A DNA stretch of 64,000 nt, from assembly GCF_011751945.2 (NCBI RefSeq), contig NZ_CP064951.1, forward strand, positions 682,001 to 746,000, written 5' to 3'. The position numbers and the translations under genes were made by a program. This DNA comes from Actinomyces sp. zg-332 (GTDB lineage: Bacteria; Actinomycetota; Actinomycetes; Actinomycetales; Actinomycetaceae). Positions 39,517 through 48,500 of this stretch are shown piece after piece (the first letter of the stretch is position 1; every line of letters starts with the position of its first letter). The notes beneath the pieces were generated by a model, which saw only the letters and a program-made list of their open reading frames with translations, did no database searches and had not been told where the DNA came from.

Positions 39517-41088
39517 ATGAAGTTAGTAAACTTTTTAACGAAGAAAAATATTTTATTTTTAAGTATAGCTATAGGTGCTTTGAGTTTAATTTCAGAAATA
39601 CTAGTATTTCAAATACAAAACCCACTAGCAATATTATCGTACGGTGCAACCATTAGTGTTTTATATACTTTTGTGATGATATTACTAGTTGTGCAAATTA
39701 TTGCTAGCGGCTTTGTAGTATATAGTACCAAAGAAAAATTTTATAAAATCAATTTGGGAGTTAATATATTAGCTTTCATTGTGCTTATATTTGCTAGAAC
39801 TGTGACTGGGTTAGTGTCTAACCTAGATAGTGTGTCTGGTTTTCTTGATACAGCCGCTAATTACTCTTCTATTACGTTAGACGATATCACTAGAGCTGTT
39901 GTATCTTTAATTCTAGGATACGCAATTTTAATAGTATATGGTATTTATGCTTTAGTTTTGCTAGTAAAGGCTACAAATGCTGAAAGTAGTGGTGCTAGTG
40001 CAAATATTAGTGAAGTAAATCCTCAAGCTTCAGGTGAGACAGTTAATGAAGACTCAATTAACCAGCTTAATGAAAGTGCTGAAGAGCTTGCTGAAAAGAC
40101 TAAAGCTATGGCTGGAATGATTGCAGATAAAACTAAAGTCATGGCTGAAGGCTTGGGTGAAAAAAGTAAAGAAACAGCTGAAGAGCTATCTAAAAAGACT
40201 AAGGAAGCACACAAAGAAGTTACATCTTTTATAAAATCGAAAAAAGGTAAAGCAATATTGATTCCAACTACTGTAGTTGTTGTTCTAGCACTTGCAGTTG
40301 GTGTTTATTTTGGATTTATACATAAAACTGAAGTAGATGTTAGACCATACTTTTCCATTGAATTTGAAGGAGAAAGTGGAAAAGGTGAGATTGTAAGCAC
40401 CCTTGATACTCAAAAAATTGTTACTTTAGGAAACGATGAAGATAAGAAATCATTTATTAATAAGGTAAGTGTGGAATTTGATAAAACTAACAACCTAAAA
40501 AATGGTGATAAAGTTACAGCTACATATTCTTTGAGTACTGGCAATGACAGTTATAATGGTTACGTTATTGCAACTAAAACAAAGACTTTTATAGTAAAAG
40601 GTCTAGATGATTATATAAATGATGTTAAAGATATTTCATCTAAAGAAATGGCTACTTTAGACAATATAGTTAAAGAAAAACTAGATAAAATTACTAATAA
40701 AATAGAAACTACAGGATCAAACGGTGGATATCACCTTGATAGTAAAGAACCTATTAAAATTGATAAGGTTGATCAAGTTGGTAAAGTCCTAGTTAAATCT
40801 GAAGAAAATAACTGTAGCATCTATTACGTTTACCGCATTGTTATTAGTGGTAAAGAACGTAGTATATTCGGAGAAGAGAAGAAAGACGTTGTTGTACACG
40901 AGTACAGAATATTTAGTACTGATAGACTTCGTAAACCACTTCAAACAAAAGAAATATTGCGAGACTATAGTAGTAAACAAGAATACTTAGCAGATAAAGA
41001 TGAATACAAAGATATGACAGCTGCTAAGATTATTAATAGATTTATGGGGATTGCTGATAGCGATGAGATTATACCTATAGATAAATGA
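39517..41088 (+). CDS. Membrane protein of unknown function with amphipathic repeat
   Basis: A 523-aa protein that I do not recognise by name. Four hydrophobic helices fill residues 12-155. Residues ~165-245 are a polar helix-forming region with 11-residue-like repeats of the type AEELAEKTKAMAG / ADKTKVMAEGLG / EKSKETAEELS. A fifth membrane helix lies at about 248-268. The C-terminal ~250 residues are probably outside the cell; VRPYFSIEFEGESGKGEI and LKNGDKVTATYSL resemble the beta-sandwich tails of Firmicute zinc-ribbon membrane proteins. Role unknown. Confidence 0.65.
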   Translation: MKLVNFLTKKNILFLSIAIGALSLISEILVFQIQNPLAILSYGATISVLYTFVMILLVVQIIASGFVVYSTKEKFYKINLGVNILAFIVLIFARTVTGLVSNLDSVSGFLDTAANYSSITLDDITRAVVSLILGYAILIVYGIYALVLLVKATNAESSGASANISEVNPQASGETVNEDSINQLNESAEELAEKTKAMAGMIADKTKVMAEGLGEKSKETAEELSKKTKEAHKEVTSFIKSKKGKAILIPTTVVVVLALAVGVYFGFIHKTEVDVRPYFSIEFEGESGKGEIVSTLDTQKIVTLGNDEDKKSFINKVSVEFDKTNNLKNGDKVTATYSLSTGNDSYNGYVIATKTKTFIVKGLDDYINDVKDISSKEMATLDNIVKEKLDKITNKIETTGSNGGYHLDSKEPIKIDKVDQVGKVLVKSEENNCSIYYVYRIVISGKERSIFGEEKKDVVVHEYRIFSTDRLRKPLQTKEILRDYSSKQEYLADKDEYKDMTAAKIINRFMGIADSDEIIPIDK

Positions 41089-41160
41089 TACCGTTTATTT
41101 ATGTAATAGATGATTAATGCTCTTAGCTTTGTACGTAAGCAAATTACAACTAACTCATAA

Positions 41161-41189
41161 AAGCCCTCTATATTCATTATAGAGGGCTT
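41161..41189. terminator. Bidirectional terminator between convergent genes
   Basis: A perfect 12-bp stem (AAGCCCTCTATA at 41161-41172 with TATAGAGGGCTT at 41178-41189) with a 5-base loop lies between the membrane-protein gene and the flavin-reductase gene. The T run is short on both strands (TTTT on the minus strand). Confidence 0.8.
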
Positions 41190-41266
41190 AAACCATGTTA
41201 CGTATTATTCATTTAAAGCTAAGTTAGGGGAGTAATACACTAAAGTTACAGCTATTACGCAAGTAT

Positions 41267-41857
41267 TTAATGCTCAGCAAATCTAAAGTTTTTACCCAAA
41301 GATTTTTCAGTAGTTACGTATTGCCTAAATTTATAAATTAGTGGTTGCCACTTTGATACGTCAATATGGGAATCATCGTGTAGTATTTTTTCGTCAACTA
41401 ATATATTTACTATTTCACATTCTACAATCGCAAAACCTTCTCTTATGAATATTTCTGAAACAGTTGTTTCAATTTGTATAGGGCATTGCTGTATACGTGC
41501 TGTTTCTACTGATATTCCTCTCGCTTTAGAAAAATTGCCTAAAGTAAATTTATCTGCACAGAATTCATATCCCATTTTTTGCTTATAATCAGGGACATCT
41601 TTTTTGCCAGTAGTTTTTGCTATAGACTCGACTTTTTCCCACATACTTCCCTCAGCTATATTGAAAGTTACTTGTCGATTTAAAACTAGATTACTATAGC
41701 CTTGACTATTTACAGCTATACCAATTACTAAAGAGTTGTTTAAATTCCATGTTGAACTAATAACTGTAATATTATCTTCTCCTATCTCATTTTTCGTAGT
41801 CATAAGTACTACTGGAAAACCATAATATAGGCTATCTTTGTCAAGTTTTTTAAACAT
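41267..41857 (-). CDS. Flavin reductase-like domain protein (flavoredoxin family)
   Basis: A 196-aa FMN-binding split-barrel protein. It begins LYYGFPVVLMTTKNEIGEDN, with VISSTWNLNNSLVIGIAVN as the flavin-binding strands and VTFNIAEGSMWEKVE next, all typical of the flavin reductase-like family. Such proteins reduce flavin or serve as electron carriers. The minus-strand ribosome site GGAGG lies 7 bases before the ATG. It is divergent from an ArsR-type regulator with a perfect inverted repeat between them, so it is probably that regulator's target. Partner enzyme unknown. Confidence 0.85.
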   Translation of the reverse strand: MFKKLDKDSLYYGFPVVLMTTKNEIGEDNITVISSTWNLNNSLVIGIAVNSQGYSNLVLNRQVTFNIAEGSMWEKVESIAKTTGKKDVPDYKQKMGYEFCADKFTLGNFSKARGISVETARIQQCPIQIETTVSEIFIREGFAIVECEIVNILVDEKILHDDSHIDVSKWQPLIYKFRQYVTTEKSLGKNFRFAEH

Positions 41858-41900
41858 ATTTTTACCTCCGAGTAAAGTATAATATTTGTATTAATCGATG

Positions 41901-41914
41901 TTCATAGATATGAA
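41901..41914. promoter_or_regulatory. Perfect inverted repeat, candidate ArsR-type operator
   Basis: TTCATA-GA-TATGAA lies in the 78-base gap between the divergent flavin-reductase and ArsR-type genes, 22 bases before the regulator's ATG. ArsR/SmtB proteins usually bind AT-rich inverted repeats with TGAA half-sites separated by two bases, so the fit is good. Function is inferred. Confidence 0.5.
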
Positions 41915-41935
41915 TAAAACTGATTGTGGGATTTT

Positions 41936-42622
41936 ATGAATGGTTTTCCTCAGTTACATGAAGTAACAAAAGTTCTGGCTGATAAATCGAGATTAGATAT
42001 ATTGACTATACTAATGGATAACAGATTTCATACTGTTAGTGAGCTAGCTAGAAAAGTTAAACTTAAAAGTCATACTGTTTCATATCATTTGAAAAAGCTT
42101 AATGAGATGGAATGGGTTTCTTATTATAAACAGGGGAAAAACTCTTACTATAAACTTACTTCAGACGAAGTTGCACACCTACTTGAAAATATGATGAATA
42201 TTTCACCAATCAAAGAAGTAAACTCTCTACGCAAATATGAAGAATATAATAAATTGAAACATGGAAGAACCTGTTATAAACATTTGGCTGGAGTAATAGG
42301 CGTAGACTTTCTCAATAACCTCATAAAGTATGAATATATTACCCTTCAAATGAATGCAATACATCTTAGTGTAAAAGGAGAAGAATTTTTTGAAAATCTA
42401 GGTTTAGATATTGCTAGTATAAAGAAACAATCAGGAGAGTTTATAAAGCCTTGTTTAGATTGGACTGAAAGACTCTTTCATCTGAGTGGAAATCTTGGGA
42501 AAGCTTTCTTGAATTTATGTATAGACGGTGGATATATTTTGCAAAATTCTACTGATAGAAGTGTAACTTTGTCTAAAGATGGAGAAGAATTTTTCTCAAA
42601 ACTATTTGCTGAATCTGCTTAG
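41936..42622 (+). CDS. ArsR-family winged-helix regulator with C-terminal extension
   Basis: A 228-aa protein. The winged helix-turn-helix covers residues ~8-85: VTKVLADKSRLDILTILM, TVSELARKVKLKSHTVSYHL, and the wing WVSYYKQGKNSYYKL. The C-terminal part contains GRTCYKHLAGVIGVDF, a motif known from a subfamily of long ArsR regulators (ARTCYDHLAG-like). It has a Cys, but no classic CxC metal site is seen. The ATG at 41936, with GTGGGA upstream, is preferred to the TTG at 41924. It is divergent from the flavin reductase, which it probably controls, perhaps in response to a redox or reactive ligand. Confidence 0.82.
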   Translation: MNGFPQLHEVTKVLADKSRLDILTILMDNRFHTVSELARKVKLKSHTVSYHLKKLNEMEWVSYYKQGKNSYYKLTSDEVAHLLENMMNISPIKEVNSLRKYEEYNKLKHGRTCYKHLAGVIGVDFLNNLIKYEYITLQMNAIHLSVKGEEFFENLGLDIASIKKQSGEFIKPCLDWTERLFHLSGNLGKAFLNLCIDGGYILQNSTDRSVTLSKDGEEFFSKLFAESA

Positions 42623-42633
42623 AAATAATACAT

Positions 42634-43509
42634 TCACACTATTTGCTTAGTAAATTCTTCCAAAAATATTGAAGCGGCTTTAGAAAGTTGATCTGGTTTA
42701 GCCCATATTAATCGCATCGGTGACAAAATGGGAGGATTAATTGGCTTAAAACATAGCGAACTATCTCCATCAGTATTAATCAACTTATCGAAACTAAAGG
42801 CATATCCTAGTCCTTCTCGAACAAAAATAGAAGCATTATAAATCAAATCGTAGGTTGCAACGATATTAAGTTTTTCTTGCATATTTTTTATTTCGTTAGG
42901 CATTTCATCTGTAAAACCTTGTCTGGAAATAATTAGTGGTAGAGAGCAAAAATCGTCAAAGGATATATTTGTTTTACTAGCTAACGGGTCATCTTTTCTC
43001 ATTAAAATTCCCCATTTATCTTCATAAGGCAAGGGGAGAGAATTATATAAGGAAGTGTCCATATTTTGCACAACAACAGCAAAGTCGAGAAGACCATTAT
43101 TAAGATAACTTGTTAGCGATTGAAAGTTACCACTGTGCAGATTAAAACGTATATTGTGATATGTAGATTGTAATTTTTTAGCAACATTAGCGACTAAAGA
43201 TATACCTTCAGATTCAGCGCAGCCGATGTTTATTTCACCACCATCAAAATCATTCATTGAACTAAACTCCAAGATTGTCTTATCTATTAAGGCTAGAATA
43301 TCTATAGCACGTTTATAAAGAGTTTGTCCTTGCGGGGTTAGCTTAATGTGATAGTTGCTACGTAAGAATAATTTTTGCCCTACTTCTCGTTCCAGCTCTT
43401 TGAGTTGACGCGAAAGAGTTGGTTGGGTTATATGAAGTTTTTGAGCGGCTTTGGTAATGCTATTGTTTCTTGCAACTTCTACAAAGTATCGCAGTACTCT
43501 AGTTTCCAT
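42634..43509 (-). CDS. LysR-family transcriptional regulator
   Basis: A 291-aa regulator. The N-terminal helix-turn-helix, NSITKAAQKLHITQPTLSRQ, is a textbook LysR motif, and residues ~90-290 form the periplasmic-binding-like effector domain with INIGCAESEG at its start. It is divergent from the acetyltransferase and hydrolase-fold genes, which are its likely targets. The set (LysR, sugar acetyltransferase, hydrolase-fold protein) looks like clusters seen in Firmicutes. Effector unknown. Confidence 0.9.
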   Translation of the reverse strand: METRVLRYFVEVARNNSITKAAQKLHITQPTLSRQLKELEREVGQKLFLRSNYHIKLTPQGQTLYKRAIDILALIDKTILEFSSMNDFDGGEINIGCAESEGISLVANVAKKLQSTYHNIRFNLHSGNFQSLTSYLNNGLLDFAVVVQNMDTSLYNSLPLPYEDKWGILMRKDDPLASKTNISFDDFCSLPLIISRQGFTDEMPNEIKNMQEKLNIVATYDLIYNASIFVREGLGYAFSFDKLINTDGDSSLCFKPINPPILSPMRLIWAKPDQLSKAASIFLEEFTKQIV

Positions 43510-43694
43510 TTTTTCCTTTTTATTTGGTAAAAATCTATTAAGTAAAATTTATCAGATATTTATAAAAAGCATAACTAATTATAGAAAATAAGTATTTGAT
43601 ATTTCTGTTTTAGAAAAATATCTTTAAAAGTAAGAGAAATGAAATGCAAGAAATTTAAGATGTTATGAATTTGTGAAGAATAGGAGGAAAGAAG

Positions 43695-44273
43695 ATGGAA
43701 ACAGAGGTAAAAGAATTCTTAGAGTACGTAAAAGCTGGAAAAGAAATACAAAGTGGAACGCAAATACAAAAAACTGTTTCTAAACTCGCAGATGAAGCCA
43801 TGAAACTCACATCAAAACTAAATAATAGTTACTGTACCAGAGAAGAAATTATTGATTTGATGAGTAAGATTACTGGAAGAAAAATAGATTCCAGCTTTTC
43901 ATTATTTCCACCTTTTAACACAGACTGCGGTAAGAATATTGAAATAGGCAGGGAAGTTTTTATTAATTCAGGTTGTAAATTTCAAGATCAAGGTGGAATA
44001 ACTATAGGAGATAGAGTTTTGATAGGTCACAACGTAGTACTAGCAACTTTAAACCATCCACAGCCCGTATCCAGACGTCAAAATCTTATCCCTAAACCAA
44101 TAAAGATAGGAAATGATGTATGGATCGGAGCAAATGCGACGGTTTGTCCAGGAGTAAGTATAGGACAAGGCGCAATTGTTGCAGCTGGTGCTGTAGTTAC
44201 AAAAGATGTTTTACCAAATACTGTTGTGGCTGGAGTTCCAGCAAAACTAATTAAAAATATAAGCGATAATTAA
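43695..44273 (+). CDS. Sugar O-acetyltransferase (LacA/Maa/NodL type)
   Basis: A 192-aa left-handed beta-helix acetyltransferase. Hexapeptide repeats run from about residue 75 ([17 protein letters not shown]) to the end ([19 protein letters not shown]). The catalytic His is in ATLNHPQPV, and [13 protein letters not shown] is the CoA-binding turn. The C-terminus [11 protein letters not shown] is characteristic. It moves acetyl from acetyl-CoA to a sugar or related hydroxyl. AGGAGG precedes the ATG. The next gene starts 15 bases later, so they share an operon. Confidence 0.9.
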   Translation: METEVKEFLEYVKAGKEIQSGTQIQKTVSKLADEAMKLTSKLNNSYCTREEIIDLMSKITGRKIDSSFSLFPPFNTDCGKNIEIGREVFINSGCKFQDQGGITIGDRVLIGHNVVLATLNHPQPVSRRQNLIPKPIKIGNDVWIGANATVCPGVSIGQGAIVAAGAVVTKDVLPNTVVAGVPAKLIKNISDN

Positions 44274-44288
44274 TGTATAAGGAAAAAG

Positions 44289-45272
44289 ATGCTTGAGATA
44301 GAAAAACTAGAATTAGTGACACAATGGGATAAAACTTTCGCTAAGAGCAAGCTAGTAGATCATGAAAAAGTCCTTTTCAAAAATAGGTACGGTATAACGC
44401 TGGTGGCAGATATGTATACTCCTAAGAATATTGATACCAAGATGCCAGCTCTAGCTATTAGTGGACCATTTGGTGCTGTAAAGGAACAATCTAGTGGGTT
44501 ATACGCTCAAACTATAGCTGAAAAAGGATTTATAACGATTGCTTTTGATCCGTCTTTTACTGGGGAAAGTACAGGGATGCCACGTTTTGTTGCTTCTGCC
44601 GATATAAATACCGAAGATTTTCAAGCAGCGGTAGATTTTTTATCTTTGCATGAAAAAGTAGATCCTGAAAAAATTGGAATAGTTGGTATCTGTGGTTGGG
44701 GAGGAATGGCTATTAATGCAGCAGTAATTGACACTAGAATCAAAGCCACAGTAGCAGTAACTATGTATGATATGTCTAGAGTTAGCGCAAATGGTTATTT
44801 TGACATGGAAGATAGTGCAGAAAACAGGTATGAAAATAAAAAGAGGTTAAACGAGCAGAGAATAAAAGACTATGTAAACGGAAGCTATGCAAAAAACGGT
44901 GGAGTAGTAGACCCTCTTCCTCAAGATGCACCAGATTTTGTTAAAGATTACCACTCATATTATAAGACTGGCAGAGGTTATCACTCTCGTTCTTTAAATT
45001 CTAATGATGGATGGAATATAACTGGAACTATGTCCTTTATGAATCAGCCTATAATGAGACATAGTGATGAAATCAGGAATGCCGTTTTATTAGTGCATGG
45101 TGAAAAAGCACATTCGTATTACTTTAGTAAAGATACATTTGAAAAACTAAAAGGAGAAAATAAACACTTCATTACAATTCCAAATGCTGTACATGTAGAT
45201 TTATATGATGATATAAACATCATACCTTTTGATGAAATAATAAAGTTTTTCAGAAAATATTTAGATAGTTAA
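44289..45272 (+). CDS. Alpha/beta hydrolase-fold protein lacking nucleophile Ser
   Basis: A 327-aa protein with the alpha/beta-hydrolase order: strand PALAISGPFGAVKEQSSGLY, then FITIAFDPSFTGESTG, and a nucleophile-elbow strand. The elbow reads GICGWGGMA (133-141). Aligned on the G-x-C-x-S-G-G elbow of related hydrolases, the Ser position is Trp137. Cys135 is the only nearby nucleophile, but with Trp two residues later it does not fit a normal elbow. NAVHVDLYD near the end supplies the catalytic His position. Relatives with the same GICGWGG are common in Firmicutes. Activity, if any, is unknown. It is the last gene of the operon and ends in a terminator. Confidence 0.78.
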   Translation: MLEIEKLELVTQWDKTFAKSKLVDHEKVLFKNRYGITLVADMYTPKNIDTKMPALAISGPFGAVKEQSSGLYAQTIAEKGFITIAFDPSFTGESTGMPRFVASADINTEDFQAAVDFLSLHEKVDPEKIGIVGICGWGGMAINAAVIDTRIKATVAVTMYDMSRVSANGYFDMEDSAENRYENKKRLNEQRIKDYVNGSYAKNGGVVDPLPQDAPDFVKDYHSYYKTGRGYHSRSLNSNDGWNITGTMSFMNQPIMRHSDEIRNAVLLVHGEKAHSYYFSKDTFEKLKGENKHFITIPNAVHVDLYDDINIIPFDEIIKFFRKYLDS

Positions 45273-45280
45273 TATTGTAT

Positions 45281-45318
45281 TAAGGTGTAGTTAGTTTTGT
45301 AATTACACCTTATTTTTT
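45281..45318 (+). terminator. Rho-independent terminator
   Basis: TAAGGTGTA (45281-45289) pairs perfectly with TACACCTTA (45304-45312), followed by TTTTTT. It ends the acetyltransferase/hydrolase-fold operon. Confidence 0.88.
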
Positions 45319-45516
45319 ATATCGAAACTCTGTCTTTAAAATACTAGTTTTATTGAAGAATACTAGTAAACAAAACTCTTAAATAACTATTTTTAGCTTA
45401 TACATTGGGAAGATTATAAAGTTTGTATAAATACTACTCCTATGACTTGTAACAGAGTGTATTACATAAATACTTTTCTGATACCATGTTTACGCAAGTT
45501 ATTTATTAGGGGAGAA

Positions 45517-48500
45517 ATGCATAAAAATAATTTTATTAAGAATAATATTAAGGTAGGTGTATCCTCATTATTGCTAGGATCACTACTTTTTGTTACTCCT
45601 CCAGTTTATGCAACTACAGATGTAAGTAGTACATCATCTGTATCAGATGCTACAGGAAGTTCTGTTGTATCTGCTTTTTCTGGAGGCGGAGCACTAAATG
45701 CAGTACCTACGGGAAGACAAGTAACACCTATAGTTACTGCTTCAGTCAATCCTACAACTTTACATGCTGTACCAACTTTGTATGGTAATCAGTTTAAATT
45801 TGATATGAGCTTTGAAGGACAAGAGCTACATAAGGGAGACTATTTCTATGTAGAGTCTCAAGATGTTCCAGTTGAGCTTCCTAGAACTTTTGTAGTATCA
45901 GCAGGCGATAAGAAAGAAGTTACTATTGCAACTGTTGAACGTGTAGGTTATGAAAGTGACTACTATAGAGGTCAAGATTCAACAGATTCGACTCGCTTTG
46001 ACTTATCTACAAGTAAAGAATATGTTACAAAGAAAATTAAATATAAGGTAACCTTCAATGATAAAGTAGAAGGATTAAAAGACGTAAAAGCGTCCGTAAC
46101 TAGAACTATGAATACACAAACTTTGGGTGTTACTAAAGAAAAACCAGTTAACCTCAAAGTATGGGTAAACGGACAAGTAGTTAAAGAGCAGACTTATACT
46201 TTAAAACCGTTTAATAATGCTACTGGTGGAGCTGGTGGATATGGACACCACGCTGTAAATGATGGTAAAAGTTCCTATGCCCGTATGAACTCAATGTTGT
46301 ACGATTTCCGTCCTCTAGGCACTCCAGAAGATATTGCTTTTTCTAAAGATGTAAAAACTCAAGGCATATTGACCTTAAACGGTGAAATTGGCGGGTTGCC
46401 AGATGGATTTATAGCTAAGATTAGCGCAAAAGACACAAACCCCAACCCATACACCTGGGCAGATAACAATATGGTCGGTAAAAAACTACCTGTTTATTAT
46501 ATGCCTTACGATGAAAATGGTGTACCTCAGGCTAATTCTAAAGATAAAAGCGTTTATGTTACTCCAGATAATATGTACATGATTATTGAAAGCATAAGTC
46601 CGGATAAAAAAGAAGCAACTATACGTTTTTATGGAAACTACTCTAAGCCAGGCATAATTATTAATGGTACGCTTAACCCTACTAAAGAAGTAGGAAATGA
46701 GACCTCTAAATTTGGTGTTACGCTAAAGAATGAAAAGTGGGATCCTACAACTAAACTAGCAGAAAAATACGGTAATAAATATGGTCAAGCTGATAACTTG
46801 TATTACCATAACATTTTAATTACTGAGCCTAGTGGTAAAGCTTTAGATAAACCTCAAGCTATGGCAGGTGGTAACTATCGTTATGCAGATTCTGCTAAAT
46901 TCTCAGCTCTTCTTGCAACTGTTTCAAATCCTGATCAAGTTTTAAAGGGAACTGTTATCGTAAACTATGTTGATGTTAATGGTAACTTAATCAAAGAAAA
47001 GGACCTTGTAAAAGATGTCGAGAACGCAGATGTTGATTCTGATTACGACACGATTGCTGACAGGCGTTTGCCTTCTATTGAAAAGAACGGCAAGAAGTAC
47101 GTCCCAATTAAAGCAGGTAATTACACAGTTGGTACAGTTGGAAAAGAAAGTAATCTAACAACAAGTAGAATCAAAGGTCTAGTTGCTTCTGATGACCCAA
47201 ATGGTGCTGAACCAAGCGGTAAAGTTGCACAAGGTACAAAGTATGTAACTTATGTTTATGAAGAAGAAAAACCAGAACCTGAGAAAGTTGGCTCAGTTGT
47301 TGTCAAGTATGTAAATACAAATGGCGATACAATTGCAACTGATGTACAAGATACTGTGAACAAGCCAGTTAACTCTGACTACGATACAACTGATTACAAG
47401 CCAGAACGAATTTATAAGAACGGTAAAGTATACGTTTATAAAGAACTTAAAACTGGTGATAAAGAAAAAGGCAAAGTTGCTGAAGGTACAACTGAAGTAA
47501 CTTACATCTATGAAGAGCCTAAAGGCAATGTTCTTGTTCATTTTGTTGATATTGCTGGTAAAACAATTCGCCCTGATGAAAGTGATATTGAAAACGCTAC
47601 TGTAGGTACAGATTACAACACAGAAGAAGATCACAAGCCAAAGACTATTACTTTCGAAAACAAGAAATACGAAATTGTTGAAACCTTAACTAAGGGACAT
47701 GAAAAAGGTAAAGTTGCCGAAGGTACAACTCACGTCACTTATGTATATCGTGAAATTGTAACTCCTCCTCCAGCAGAAAAAGTTGGGTCAGTTACTGTTC
47801 ACTATGTTGAAGAGGGAACTAACACTCCTATAGCAACTGATGTTAAAGACACAGTAAATGCTAAGGTCGGTACTACTTACGATACAACTGATTACAAGCC
47901 AGAACGAATTTACAAAAATGGTAAAGTATACGAATTTGTAAAGCTCAAAGAGGGTGACGTAGAAAAAGGTAATGTAGAAGAGAAACTAACTGAAGTAACT
48001 TATATTTATAAAGAAGTTAAAGGTAAGGTTCTTGTACACTATATTGATATCAAAGGTACTACAATCCGTCCTGATGAAGTATATACTGAAAGTGCTTCCG
48101 TGGGAACAGCTTACAATACAAGTGAAGATCACAAACCGGAAACTATTATTTTCCAAGGAAAAGAATATAAGATTGTTCCAGTCCTAACTAAGGGCAACGA
48201 GGAAGGCAAAGTTGTCGAAGGTACAACTCACGTTACCTATGTTTATGAGGAAATAAAGGGCTCTGTGATTGTTCACTACAAAGATAAACAAGGTAAAACT
48301 ATTTCAGACGACGTAGAGGATGAAAAGAATTCTGAAGTTGGTAAAAAATACAATACTAAAGATCAGATAAAAGAAAAAATCACTACACCTGACGGAAAAG
48401 TATATAAGCGTGTGCCTGAACTAACTGAAGGTAAAGAAGAAGGTAAAGTTGCCAAGGAAACTACTCACGTAACTTATATTTATGAAGAAGTTAAAGGTAA

